64,000 bases of DNA from Gymnogyps californianus (taxonomy: Eukaryota; Chordata; Aves; Accipitriformes; Cathartidae). Positions within the stretch are counted from its first letter, which is position 1, and every line of letters starts with the position of its first letter. Positions 1 through 13,539 of this stretch are shown here, in pieces. The stretch spans positions 214,663,494 to 214,727,493 of the forward strand of contig NC_059471.1 of the NCBI RefSeq assembly GCF_018139145.2, read 5' to 3'. The notes under the pieces are model-generated. The model made no database searches. It saw only the letters and a list, made by a program, of their open reading frames with translations, and was not told the origin of the DNA. The translations under genes were made by a program, and so were the position numbers.

Positions 1-544
1 TGTCAGTAAGAGATTGCCACCCACTGGTGCTGCTGAGCATCGCCAGTGTTACTGGCTTCCAGCAAACCTCTGCAAGGCTGGAGCTTTCAGCAAATTAAAC
101 TAGCAGATGCCAGTGGGAGCCTAGGAGAGCAGAAACATGGAGCTCTTCTCACAGTTTGTACCTAAGTTGTGCAAGTCTTTGTCATAGGAAGATGTGGATG
201 CCATAACTTTACATGGGTTCAAAAAAGCAGCGGGAAAAACTCATGTAAGAAAAAGGCATTGAGGGCAGTTAAATATAAAGACACTAACTCTGGCTTGTAA
301 TACTCTGAGCAGCAAGTTGGAGGAAAAAAGAGTACTTGGGGAGGCTATCTCTATGAAATACTACAAGGGATTTGTGCTTGACTAGTGATGGAGACAGACC
401 ACCGAGTCAGTACAGCATTTGGGCTGTTCTGGAAAAGTCAGTCTTGCATTATCCTGCTTCCCTTCAGGAACGGGTTTGAGATCCTCAAAGAGTGGAAAAG
501 AGCCTGGGGGTAAAACACACCGGTGTGCTGAAGGGGCCAACACC
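1..544. other. Unique non-coding sequence
   Basis: No gene or recognisable repeat is seen. Open frames are short (about 65 codons at most) and show no domain. The stretch ends at the TG that opens the first solo LTR. Confidence 0.6.
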
Positions 545-1143
545 TGTCCTGGTTTCGGCTGGGATGCAGTTAATTTTCTTCCTAGTAGCTGGTACAGTGC
601 TGTGTTTTGGATTTAGTGTGAGAATGATGTTGATAACACTCTGATGTTTTAGTTGTTGCTAAGTAGCGCTTATCTTAAGCCAAGGACTTTTCAGTTTCCC
701 GTGCTCTGCCAGCAAGCAGGTGTGCAAGAAGCTGGGAGGGAGCACGGCCAGGACAGCTGACCTGAACTAGCCAAAGGGATATTCCATACCATGGAACGTC
801 ATGCCCAGTATATAAACTGGGGGGAGTTGGCTGGGAGGGGCGGATCGCTGCTCGGGCATCGGTCGGCAAGTGGTGAGCAATCGCATTGTGCATCACTTGT
901 CTTTTCTTGGGTTTTATTTCTCTCTCTTTTTGTTCTATTCCTTTTCATTACAATTATTATTATTATGTTTCGCTATTGTTGTTATTATTGCGTTTTATTT
1001 TATTTTAATTATTAAACTGTTCTTATCTCAATCCATGAGTTCTACTTTTTTTCCCAATTCTCCTCCCCATCCCACTGGGAGTGGGGAGGAGTGAGCGAGT
1101 GGCTGCGTGGTGCTTAGTTGCTGGCTGGGGTTAAACCACGACA
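545..1143 (+). mobile_element. Solo LTR of avian endogenous retrovirus, copy 1
   Basis: This is a complete LTR, opening TGTCCTGG and closing CCACGACA, about 599 bp long. It has a TATA box (TATATAAA, 809-816), a T-rich low-complexity stretch with ATT/GTT triplets at about 945-1010, and an ATTAAA polyadenylation signal at 1011-1016. There is no retroviral internal sequence, gag or pol on either side, so it is a solo LTR left by recombination between the two LTRs of a provirus. The flanking 5-mers are ACACC and GCATC. They agree at 3 of 5 positions and both differences are transitions, so they could be a decayed 5-bp target duplication. A 5-bp duplication is typical of the ERVL (class III) group, which is how I would place the family. 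It shares ends and U3 with the LTRs at 25833 and 52894. Confidence 0.88.
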
Positions 1144-4100
1144 GCATCTTAACCAAGCTATGCTCTTCCACTCACTCCTGATCAGAGCTGCACAAGGGTG
1201 TGCATCAGGCCACATCATGATGGGGACACACCTTGGCATCTCTCCTTACACGTGCACTAGGACCTTGCCCCCCAACACACAGCTCCCTCCATCCAAAAAC
1301 CTCTCCTTCAGCATCAGAGATGGGACTTTCATCTACCATCTCTCTGCCTCCCCAGTAAATGAAGTGTTACAAATACCTCCCAAGGTGACTGTTTCTGCCT
1401 TTGTCTTGTGTTATGGATATGTCCCTTTGCCTGATGCGATTCCACATCCTCCCTTGCCCAAGGTCCAGGGTAATTCTTCTGGCCATCAGCTGCTCAGCCC
1501 CCACTTCTGGTCCTCCCTCATCAGTTAAGGATGGCATAAGTTTAACAGCACTTAGACAACCCTCAGAGGCTTCTGTAAGACAGGATACAAGCACCAAAGA
1601 GATGTCATTTTAGATGGTCTCACCCAACTCCAAATGCTTTCCATTTAGTAAGTCCCAAACAGAGGCCACAGATGGTAATTGTGGAGGCGAGGGTGCTTGT
1701 GTCTCTACCTAGTCTTGTTTCACCCACTAACTTGATTTTATAGATGGGAGGTATTATTATCTTCCATGAAAAGTTCACACACATGATGGATGCTTTGCCA
1801 GGGAAAATTAGATCTTATGTTCACACAATTCTCCGTGGAATACTCTCTCCTGTTGAGAAACATTTGCTGCCAGATATTAATGCTGGAGATCTCTTCTGCC
1901 AGTGGCATTACTAAACAGCGTGGGGAGAATTCTGCATCCAGAATCCACCTTAATATTGATGTGTTCATACGAACAGATGTCTCCTTGCTTCCCGCACAAT
2001 GTGTTATCAGATTAGAGATTTTACAGCAGCAGCCTTAATTAGAAGCATATTATTTGTCAGTACAAAAAGCCTCTTTTGGAGGTGTAAATCCCTGCAACGC
2101 AGGGATTCTGACCTGCCTCCTCCCCAGTGTCATCTACTGTAAGCAAGAGACTTTTGTCCAAATATTTTGCACTTCAGAAATGCATTTAACCTTATTTTCA
2201 ATGTGAGACTGGGCACTTGGTCGAATCTGAGCTTGCCCAAGATCGGAGAGAAAATCAGCGTGCAGCAGAGCAAGGAATTCAGATCCATGATCCCTAAGGG
2301 CTAGGATGGCGCTGAGAGTCCCCTGTTATTGCGTGAAGTCAACACCAGGTATGGTGCCAACTCTGCAGTGTTGGGACAGTGACAGTGAATTCTTCTTTCT
2401 GGGTGAGACTGCCCCGACTTTATTCTGTCCTTGCTGTGAGTATTAGAAAGCTACTCTCCACTACCTATCCTTTCAGGCTCCGCAGATATGTTTCTTTCCT
2501 TTCTTCCAAGGAACAATCTCTGAAAGAAAACTTGGCAATGTAAATGATGGGGAAAAGGGCAGAGGAGAGAGACATTTAGCACCAAGTAATGCTGTAAGGT
2601 AGGGAATAGTGTATTTTAGCTTGAGTAAGAAGCCTTTTTTTTCTGCTGCTCCTGGCTGGATTTTCAGAAAAGCACAGCTTTGATGTAGGTAGCTCAACAT
2701 AGCTCATGTCCCCAAACCAAGACTTCAGTGCCATGTTCTTCTGCCCATCAGCACTGTCCTGTCCATACCCAATTTCCTTCCCACTCTATGCTCTCAGAGA
2801 TGTTCAGATCCCCATGGGTGTCCTTGTACAGGAACAAGTTAACGCACATCAACAACGCTATAATAACTGTTCTACAAGCTCTTGTCCATCCCACATTGTG
2901 TCATTCAAATCTGCTTTTCTATCTTACACACTTCTGGGTGATGGTGGGAGAGTCATTTTTCATGCCTCGGATGAACCTGGGGAAACCAAGATATTGAAGC
3001 CTTTTTGTTAACTTACTTCCCAGTGGAAAAGATTTCAGGGCAGGGAAAGTCTTTTCCGTGGTGTTTCTACAGCACCTATTAGCCAGTAGCTCTAATGTCA
3101 TTTAGTGCCTCTAGACATGACCAAAATGTAATTTTCAATTCATTTGTATTCCTCTTTAAAAACATCAGTTTGACACATGGAAACAAAGTCATGAGAAACT
3201 TTGAAGAAATGCATCAACTAATGGCACATTTCTTTTTTGTCTTTGTGTCTTTCTGTGGGAAGTTCTGCCTGTTTGTAGCGCAGTATTTCGTAAGAAACTG
3301 CTTTTAGGTAGAAAGGCTTTCAGATGGACTTGTGCAAAGAAGAAAGGCCTGCTTCTCAAATGCGTTTTGAGTTCAGACTTCTCTCCAGTGTTCATCTCCT
3401 CACATTTAAAAATTCCTTTCCATCTAAAATCAAAATAAATCCTTTTGACCTTAAGGAGTTTATTTTCTGTTATAATACATAGCACAACTGAATATAAAGA
3501 AAACAAAAGAAATAAAAACTTATTTGAGAATGAACACCAAAAATATCAAGAGAAGGAGTCTGAAAAAATATTCCTGGAGACGTTCTGCAAAATATCTTGA
3601 CCAAATTCAGTATCTGAAACAACTTGGGATCAACAGAAGTTATCTGAGCATTTACCACTGGGAAATGCTCAAGGAAAGCAAGTCAAAGCATTGTATATTG
3701 TGTCTGGATGAGATGTTGATATTCCTTGTGGGGACAGCCCAGAGAAAGATTTGCAACCCACAGGAGCAAACCTTGTTTTGGGGGTAAAAAACTCCATTAT
3801 GTTTGAAGAGGAGAAAAGCCTGGTATGACTTTCAGTCAGAAGGGAAGCATCCTCTCAGATGTACACCACATGGACCTGCTAGTCCCAACACATAAGGACC
3901 AGGAGCAAGCTCCAATGAAGTATTTGAGACCTCCAACTAAGAACGAGGCAGAATTTGTCCTCTCCGTCAGACTCTGATCCTGCAAACCTCTCTTTTCTGC
4001 TGGGGTTGCTTAGGCTTGATAGATACTCTGCTCCTGATGTGAAGGCTCTTTTGCTTCTCCGTGTCCTTGAAAGTGCTCTAAACTCATTAAATGTTGCCAG

Positions 4101-6477
4101 GGCCACCTAACACATCCTGGTAGTGGTGGGCTGTCTGTAAAGCATAGTCACAGCTCCCACCTACTTTTAAACTGTAACTGAATGGGCAGGGGATGCAGTC
4201 CTTGGTTCTTTATTAACCAGAGGCCAATACCTTAAAATTGCTTGTAGAAAGTCAATAAAGACAGCAGTGGGCAGGTTTAATATACTCAGAGTACTGTCAC
4301 ATTGCCAAAGACGGTCCTGTAGCTAGTTGCAGTTTTCTCAGGGCTAGTGCCTGGATTTGGCCAGGCAACATTATAACCTGCAACTCGCCACGGTCCAGAA
4401 TGGGCTCAGATAGCCTAAGAACAGAAATATTTCAGTAATCATGCTCACGGTCATGACTCTCCATTTGAGAGGGGTTGCTTGACTCACACTCAGCCCCACA
4501 GGAATGCACGTAGATGCTTTGGGTTGAAGTCCCTGTGCTGAGCTTGTGCAGTGCTGCTTCCGCTGCAAAGGTCTTCTGGACCTTGAACAATGCTCCTGCT
4601 ACCTATATCAAGGTGCAGATCCAAGAAATGGCTCTGTATGGAGCCAGGTGAGCCTGGGAAGAACTTGTGGGGAGGTCTGAAGGCCTCATGAAAGCAGATA
4701 ACTTGATCCTGGGCTGAGCTGGCACTGGAAGCCAACTTGCTGCATTTGCGTAGCTCTGCCTTGAGATAATGAACCTGATAGACCAAGGTGGCCTGAGGAG
4801 AGCCAGCTCTGTTCTTAGGGTATAGTTTATCTACACAAGATATCTCTTGCTGTGATCATCACTGCAATCTAGACTTCATTTCTTCGCTGGCAAGTTTCCA
4901 AAGCCTGGGGTGTTTTTCTTGGAAATGCTAAGATCTGGTGCTTACATTGGCTGAGTCCTTGGAAGGATGCTGTTTCTTATCTTAAAGAACATCTAAGATT
5001 TCCTGTTTATTTGGTTTTCTTTTCTTTTTAATCCAAACTGCTTTCTTACTCCACATCTGTAGCGACCCTGGTAGCTCCCTTACAAATGCACTGACACATT
5101 ATAAATAACCTGGAAAGAAAGTTGGGTACTCTTAGACTTGCAGAAAAGGTTCGTTCTTTTGAATAATATTTAGAATGCACTCGTATTTCCAGAGTCTCTG
5201 CAATTACAAAAGAGTTCACAGATGTCGGAAAAATATCAGCTGTTTCAACCTTTTTCGATCTTCTGTTCTTCACGCAGAGGATAGGAGGGCGTGCAGGGAC
5301 CAGCATCATTTCCCATCATCCGGAAACTAGAGCAAAACAGTAGGTAGTGCCTAATGGTTTCTCTACTGGCCAGGTGCTAACTGTCCTTTCAGAAGTGCTG
5401 AAGGGCTTCACCTCCCACCAAAGTCAAGGCAAGGTGAAGATGCTGAGGCCCTTTGCTGGATCGGCTCCCTGGTTTCCAAGGCAACTGTTCTTCAGCGAGA
5501 TTTAATGAGAAAGTGAGGAGATCCACGAGGCCCTTTGAACATGCAGGGGAACGGAGAGCTTACAGAAATGACTGTGCTTTTTAGGGGAAAAGGACAGGCG
5601 AGTGGACTGAATGGACGATAAATTATTTGACATTTTAATGGGTTAACACGATACTGCAGAAAATGACCTGAACAAAGTGGCTCAATCCCCATGGAGAAAA
5701 ATAAAATAAAATAAGTATAATGGAAAGAGGAACCATAAAAGGCTGAAATGTGGGTTTATTCAAACTGTCTGAATGGAAGTGAGAGGAGCAAGTTACATCC
5801 CTTGTTACAGCCTCTTAACAGCAGTTGGTCTCAAAATGAATTGGAAAAAAATGTATCTGTGATAACCTGACTTAGAAAAGCTGGTTGGGTAAGCTCCATA
5901 AAACACAGCCTTTATATCAGTGCCACAAATAAGAAGCTATTTGCAGGAGATGTTACAGCGCAGGCAACAGGTACTTCTTGTTCTAACCTCGAGCAGTGTC
6001 GTCTGCCACGAGAAAAGTGGAATTGTTGTTTGTACCCAAAATGTCTCAGATCATGTTTACATTGTGCCATGCATTTTTGCACCCTAGAATTTTCCAGGTT
6101 CATTATAATATGAATAGACTTACCTTGTAACAGCAAGAAAGCTCTTGTGAAGATAAAGACCTATCTATCTTGTGTGTGGCACAGGAGAGTTAAGCAAATA
6201 TGGACTTTTGATTCTACAAGAAATACTGATATTTTAATACTTTTCTCATTGTAATTTAGATATAAAAATGAAAATAGTTCACTATTTTCATTAGAATAAA
6301 CTCTGAGCCTTTTCAATTCAGTATTAGAAACTTCTTTATTTAAAGTCATCTTTGACATGAAAGTGACTCTGTCCACTACATCTCAAAAGGTTTCAGCAAA
6401 CTGTGGGAATAATTGATTTTGCAAACTCTTTTTTTGGGGGGGATGAAGGGAGGAGAGGCATATTGGTCAACTTAGGG
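1144..6477. other. Unique non-coding sequence
   Basis: Over 5 kb of mixed composition with many short frames on both strands. The longest (1118-1528, 136 codons) starts inside the LTR and shows no domain, signal peptide or biased codon use. No repeat family, RNA gene or splice-consistent exon was recognised. Confidence 0.55.
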
Positions 6478-6526
6478 AAAAAAAAAAGATCTTTTTTTTT
6501 TAATTAAAGATTTTTTTTTTAATTAA
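6478..6526. repeat. A/T palindrome and tandem T10-AATTAA repeat
   Basis: Positions 6478-6501 form a perfect 24-bp palindrome of ten A, GATC and ten T. The T10-AATTAA block (6492-6507) is then repeated 19 bp on (6511-6526). The tract could extrude as a hairpin or act as a rigid A-tract, and it is a likely site of replication slippage. No gene is attached to it. Confidence 0.85.
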
Positions 6527-9500
6527 GAGAGATATTTCAAATCAAAACATTTTGTGTGGCTGATGGGACATTTTAAATTATTTTCCTAACCCTTTTAAAT
6601 GAAGTATTGGCAATTTCAGACTTGAAAACAATTATTTTACAACTGAAAAGGAAGAACATTTGTTTTCGAAAATGCTGAAATGAAATGTTCCAACAGGTGC
6701 TTGGCTGGAAAAATAAAAAAAGGGAATTTTTGACAGAAATTTCTTCATCAACTCCACCCAGTCACAAATAATTCCAGCCCTGTTGTCACCCTCCGTTACC
6801 CCAGAATTAGGTTTCAGTGAATGAAGTGTTCATACAGCTTTAAAATAAAAGGAGGAGCTTCGACCTCGTGAGAGAAAGACACGAGACCGTTGTAAGGGCA
6901 ACTATAGATCCAGCCTGCCTGGAGCAGTGCAGGACCACATGCCATAGTGATCACCGCTAATTCTGGGGGGAATGGTAAATCTGTGCCACCTTGAAGCCAA
7001 CAGCAGACTTATCTAACTATGACTTCCACCTAAGAGTCACAGCCCTGCACAGGTTAAAGCTCTAGGTACTGTCAGGGGAAATAAGAGCCCAGAGAGCAAA
7101 GACAGAGCTGAAGAAACAACTTTTCTATTGCTTTGGGTGACTCTGGTACCACTTACCCTGCGTGGGATGTCACCCCCTCTACTTCACAGTCAGAGAAGGA
7201 CAGGGACCCAGTATACCTGGAGACTCATGCAGGCTTCAATGCTCTGTCTTTCAATTTGTAGGTCAGGCTTTATCTCCTTGGTTTTAACCTGATATTTCAT
7301 TTATTTGTGTGGAAGGGTCCTTGTTAAGAGTTCCAAAGAGAATGTCATGCTTTAATACAGTTGTTGTAGGGAGAGAAGTGAGTGAACAATTATCCCGTCT
7401 ACTACAATGCTGAAGGTCACAATTTTAGCATCTATGAAATGTTTTGGCCTTGTCAGCACTTTTTGCTCACGCACCTTTATGGGTGACTTTAAAACGGTGT
7501 CTCCAACCATAAAGTTCTCCCAGTCTTTAATCTTATCGACTGTTTTCTTGAATGTTATAGCCAAGATCACTTGACTAATTCAGCTTACAAAGTACTACTG
7601 GGAAAGAGTATTTATGGTAGTCCCAGCAAGGACAACCAAATTAGCTGTAGCAAGCAGCCAGCCCGAAGAAGAAATAAAATGAGGGAGTGAGATAATTTGG
7701 AACAAAATGTAAAAGAAGCACAAATCATTTAATAAAGGTTTTCCCTGGAGGAAACTTTCCAAGCAGCTGAACATCAGGACAGCCGAGGGGAATAAGGTCA
7801 ATTGTGTTTAGACACAATATGTACATTTTATTTTTTAAAATGATCATCATTTGTCAAAGTTTATGGGCCAGATTCTTTCCTCAGTTTAACTGATATTAGA
7901 ATTTAACTCATTAAAATAAGATTTTGTCTTTAGTAGATAGGAAGGTGGAGAGAGAGATTTATTTCAAGGAAACTGTGAAACATTCTCCGAAGTGGAATGA
8001 TAATGTCTAAGAACTGGGAAGTAAAAATGGAGTATAAACAGGAAGCAGAATGGACTAGCTCTGCTTTATCAAAAAGTATAGCAAACAAACAACAAATATC
8101 TATAATTCTTTAGCAGGCTCCTGGGTTAGATAGCTCTCTTGCACATAGGTTCAACATTACATGCTTTACATTCCTCTCATTGTATTCATAAGTCTAAGTA
8201 CAGACACACATAATAACAGCACTGGAGTCCAGAAGGACAAGAGGTAAGGGGAACAAGTATTACCCTGATTCTCAGAATAAAACAGCTTTTTCCTCCCCTA
8301 CTTCAGATGAAATCCTTAGGGCCATATCTAAGTTAAAAAAGAGACCATCCCCACTCTCCATCAGACGTTTGCTCCCCATCTGCGACAGAAAGGGAGCATT
8401 TGAAGATGTAGCTCACTTGCAGATGTAGCCCTCAGTAGATCCAGTTGCATGTCCATTGCAAAACCAATGCCATGAAGATTGAAGCACCATAGTTTGATGT
8501 GAGCTGAATATCCACCCTGTAACTTAATGACAGGGAAAAGGAGAGTGTTTGAGTTGCTAAAATTTCCTTTTTTCCTAATCACTGGGAAAATCAGTCATTT
8601 TTTCTCTATGCTGCATTTGTATTGCAATAACCTGCTAATAAATTCTGATTCTTCAATTAAAAAAACTAGAGCTGAAGCTCATTCATTCCCTCTCAAGCTG
8701 AGGGAGTACCATGCATGTACAGATCATGTACCATGATCTACAGTGGAAAGCACAGAGCTATGCATGAGACAGCTCTGCTGCAAGATTTCAGCAGGATTGT
8801 GTTCATTCTGTACGATGTCTTTCTCAATTCCCCCTTCTCTAAAGTGAAAACAGGTCAAATTCATTTTTGCATTAAGACATATCATTAACTTTATTACCCG
8901 AGCAAGACCAGGACTAGTCAGGGAGTTCAGAGAAGAACAGTACAGCAGAGAAAGATTCTGCTCTGGATAAGATGGTCTGGGTGGGCCTTAATGCTTTAAA
9001 GCCTTAACGTGTCTCCTCTCATATCTTCCTCTCTGCCTGCTTCAGAAATTTGGCTTAGTGCTGGGAGAGGGCTGCAAGGAAAACTCAGCACAGTAAAGGA
9101 GTGTGAAGGACCATGACTGACACTTGTGGTAGCTGATTCTGCAAAGACAAGTGACACCAGAAAGGACACCCACACATGGACTCTTTGCGTGAAAACCCCA
9201 TGAGAGCAGATTTCGCCCTGCACCATGCTGAGGTCCCTCCAAAAGGGCTGCCTCTGTTTGATCATTGTTTGGATGGATGAGAGAAAGCAGTGCTAAGTGC
9301 CCTCCAAATTTTCATTCTCTTTCAGAATTTGCTGGTATAAGATTGAGTGGATGAGGTTCTCACTGATGATCCGTGAGCTGCTCAGTTTCTCCTGTGGAGT
9401 CCGTGACTCATACAATCTCCTCCTACCTCATCCTGACCTTCAGCAAGGCTCTCTCTGCAAGACAACCTCTCTCTTGCCTTGGGACCCACATGCCATAGCT

Positions 9501-10507
9501 AGGTGATCCACCTGGACCTCTGCATGAGGAAGAGAAATGTCCTAGGTCCGCACTGCTGCTGCTGGGGTTGTCTCAACCCCTTAGCAAATGACCTATATGT
9601 GCTGGGAGCATGTCCATACACACTTGTCCACTGGGACAAGAGACATTTGAGAAGTTTATGAGATGGCTATACGGATGGTCTGTACCCCACAACTCCCGCC
9701 AGAAGGGTCAGGCCGTGGAGAATGCAATCTACCCTTCTCAGCAGTGACCCATCCTTGCACAAGTAGAGACATTTCAGCAAGGGAGTCTTCATGTCCAAGG
9801 AAATTGTTCAACAGAGAGAGGAAAATCTATGAGTTACTGAACAGATACGCCAAGGCTTAGCTGTGACTTATCTGCTGCAAATTTGCCCCCTTTCTGGGCC
9901 ACCATGAAACAGCCAGTGAGATTCATGTTAATTTGAGAAGGTTTGCTGGCTGTTAGTCATGTGGCCATTCAAGGGAAGGGGTGAACTCCTTAAGCAACTG
10001 TGGCTTCTCCTGTCTCCTCTTGGAGTTGCATGGTCAAAGTGGTATCAGACGTGAGTTTCTGATTGTGGTAAGGAGGACAAACTCTCTGATGCAAATCCAT
10101 GGAGAAGGGAAGGGCTCTTACAGGGAAGAAATGAAAGCAAACAGTGTCACTACAAAGCCAAATCCTCCTGTTATGCTCTTACCCATTGCCTTGTTGAACA
10201 TATTGTGTGTGTGTTTTCTCTTTGAGGCCGATTTTTACTTAATGTCACAAAGATGTGCTGCTTGAAGAGAGCACGAATCCTTCGAACGTTTAATTAGTGA
10301 TGAGAGGGGGGTACTCTCTCCCTCTGCCCGCAGACTCACAACTCACATCTGGGTGTGCCAGCTTTCCCATGCACTTTTGGGGAATAAAGATGCCCTTGAG
10401 ACTGTGAAATGAAAGCAAAGCAATCTAGGCAGCCTCAGATCTGAACCTGCACTAAGTTGCTGAGAAACAGCAGTTTAGCTATGCTGATTTTTTTTTTTTT
10501 TTTAATT
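6527..10507. other. Unique non-coding sequence
   Basis: AT-rich at first, then mixed. Only short open frames, none with a recognisable domain. No repeat family was recognised. Confidence 0.5.
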
Positions 10508-11898
10508 GACAAAGCCCTCCATCCTTTGATCTTTGAAGGGCATGTTTATCCAACATTGTTCTTTGCAGCTATACTGCTTCTGGTTACAAATTGTGAGAGT
10601 CATGTTCTGTTTCAATGAAACAATAGGATTTAATTATTAGCAGTCTTCAAAGACAAATGCAGGGCTGAGAGTCTTCTCTGATTACAAGGTCAGAGCAGCA
10701 GATCAGTAGCTGAGAAGCAACAAAGTTGAACAATCTTGTTTACATTATTCTGGGGGAAAAAAGAGTGCACTTTTTAATTCTAAATTCTCTTTTCTTCAAA
10801 TTTTCTGTATTTGTAAAAAAAAGCAATCAGCATATAAATCAGGAGCTTGATTGGATTTCACTTCTTCAACCTCATTCAGGGTTGGTTGTCCTTATGAAAT
10901 GCATACATTATGTTTGAATGCTAAATTCAGGAATAGAGAGGTATAATTCTGTGGACAGCTATTGTCAGGAGATCAAACAAGGTGATCAAAATGTTCATTC
11001 TGGGCTTTAAAGATGGGAAGTAATTATCTGCATCAGTTGAAAACATAAGAAATTCTGCTAAAATGGGGAAGGTACTGAGATACTCTATTCAGAAGAATAG
11101 CTTAGTACAAAATTGTGGTAGCATGCCATTGTCATCCACATGGGTGACAAATTCTCCATTACTGGAGATTTTATGAACAGGTAATGTAAACAGCTTTCGA
11201 GAGCAGTTTAAGAAGAGACCTTGTTGCTACTGTAAATGCGTGGGTACAGATTTCTACAGCGAAGCTTGGCTTAGATTCCCTAGCATAAAAAGGCTTTGCA
11301 TGTCATCATAACCCAAGCAATATCAACTTCTGCTAATAATTGTAGTTCCTAATCAGTCATTTAGGCATACGTGTCGCTTCGAGCACAAGACGTGCTCAGT
11401 TTATGGCCCAGTGAGACCATTCAATTAATGATAAATCATCTTAGATAGCAGTCTCTGGAGAGGTCTGTGTTTTTCCTGTGTCTCTGTCCACTAAAGATAG
11501 AGGTAGTCTAGACTAAAACTCTGACTCTTAGACCACTAAAGAAAGTGACATGAATCTGAAACTTAGCCTACAAATTTCTGAGCATTTCCAATGCATTTTT
11601 ACTTTGAAGTTTTCATGGATAATCTGCTGATTCTCTTCCATTTTTTTTCCTTTTTCTCTTATCTCTTAACGAAACAAAAGCTGAAGACACCAAATGAGGA
11701 GCACAGAATACAAGCTAAAGCCCAAACAAACGAAAAGAACTATAAAAGACCCTTAACTCAGAAACAGGGCTATTTTAGATGAATATTTCATTGAATTGGA
11801 GCTATCTCTACGTAGTTGCAGGTTCTGATACTGAGCGACAAGTGGAAATTCCTTTGACCATCCTGCTGTGGTAATAACGCCCAGTGAGAAGAGAGATG
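10508..11898. other. Non-coding, with possible regulatory patches
   Basis: No gene is seen. Two patches have motif arrangements reminiscent of conserved enhancers: TCF/LEF-like sites near 10508-10539, and TTTATGG (11400-11406) followed by AATTAA (11423-11428). These are motif observations only; conservation was not tested. Confidence 0.3.
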
Positions 11899-11937
11899 TC
11901 CTCCCTAGATTATCCTCCCTAGATATATCCTCCCTAG
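11899..11937. repeat. Three-copy short tandem repeat
   Basis: The 10-mer TCCTCCCTAG occurs at 11899, 11913 and 11928, so the unit is 14-15 bp. It is a small local duplication with no evident coding role. Confidence 0.8.
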
Positions 11938-13539
11938 CAGTTTATCAGCCTCATCACAATGCCCAGCAAGGACTTTGTCCACTGGTTCAGAGACCTCACT
12001 CTAACCTGATTTTCACCACTGAGTGGCACCCAATGCTACTACTTAAAGGATAAGTGAAGAGCAAGACCAGATACTTGCCTGGATAAACCTGGTGCAGAAT
12101 GTAACCACAATGAGGCCTCGAGTCTCATGGGAAAAAACGAGCAGAGTTATGCAAATCACTTCAAAGAAGTTGTATCTAGGGCAAACTTCACTTTCTGGGA
12201 CCGGTGCCACCTAAGGTGTAAAGAAAGGCAAGCATCAGGTAGAAGAAAGTGATAAAGCTTTGGAGCTCATGCAGTCAACTCAAGTGCTGGTCTTACCAAG
12301 CCTGACTTACCATATGTCTACTGATTCAGACACATGCCTTCCGTCTGTGCGTTGATGGAGAGTTCTTAATTTATAACTTTTTTTGTTCCCAATAGGGAGA
12401 AACAGGAAATCGTAGGACTTGCTGCACATCACAGAGAGAAGTTTTGGGAAGGGGAGGTGAGTTGTGCTGACGCTGAAGGCCTCTAAAGTCAGGTAAAATG
12501 TCTCCCACAGTTCTTTCGCAGCTTGATTGGCGGCAGGAGCAGGAGTCTAGGCACCAAAGTATTGGGGGGGGGGGTGCGGGTGGGCAAGATCTGACATGTC
12601 TTTGGGTTTTCAGGTTGGTAAGTAGTTAGCAAAGGATTATTTCTAGATCATTATATTAGACATAGGTGCCTAATTTCCACTGAGATTAGCACCTTTTCCC
12701 ACTTCTTTTTTCATCTTCGGAAATACTTGGACCTGTCTGAAGATCTCACATAGCACAGTGTCTTGTTCTGGGATTAGTCCCACTGACCTGGTAGGTTAGA
12801 GGAAATCAGGTTAAAGGAAATCAGGTAATTAAGACACCAATCCATTGAGGATTCTTTACTCATTAGCTGCCCAAAGCCTAGTCCAGCAATTAACATTATA
12901 TTCCCAATACAACTGCTAGAGTAAACCGTGCCAGGGATTATATTTTAACATACTGAGACTGTTCCTGTATTCCTGGCACCCCTCGACCCTGCTTTTCTGT
13001 TTCAGGAGGTGAACTCCGTAAATCAGAATTCATGGCTTGGGCTGTAATTCTGTGACAAAAGGCAGGATAAAACTTTCAGATAAGCAAAATCCCCAATCAT
13101 ATTTGTTGCCATGAAATCACAGCTGGACGATGTCTGGGTTTTGCTTGGTCAGGATTTTTCTTATTGTATGTTTTGTCTTAGTGGACTCCTGTGATATAAA
13201 ACAGCCTCGTTCCACACAGCATCTCTCATAATCCCAGTTCCCAATGACATTATCGTATTAAAGATTACAGCAACAGGCAGCGTTACTATTTCATACACTT
13301 TCAGTCATTTTCCCACAATGATTATTGACGCATGTTGTTTGAGATGGGCTTGCTCTGTGTGTGTGAGGCTGTGGAATCTCACGGGGTGAATGATTATTCT
13401 TAGTTGATTAGACCAGGACACAGATCTGTGTTCAGTTCCTATCACACATTTATTGACATGATCGTGGGCAGATGAAACAACTCTGGGTTTTTTCCAAGCA
13501 CTTAGGTTCCTAAATCCTATTAATTTCAGTGCTCAAAAA
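11938..13539. other. Non-coding sequence with a G11 run
   Basis: No gene is seen. An uninterrupted run of 11 G lies at 12564-12574, followed by TGCGGGTGGG, which could support a G-quadruplex. Around 12660 the words TAGGTGCCTAA and TTAGCACC resemble the old repeats described at 13540. Confidence 0.45.

Noticed and set aside
1118..1528. 136-codon plus-strand frame
   Set aside because: Begins inside the solo LTR and shows no recognisable protein features.
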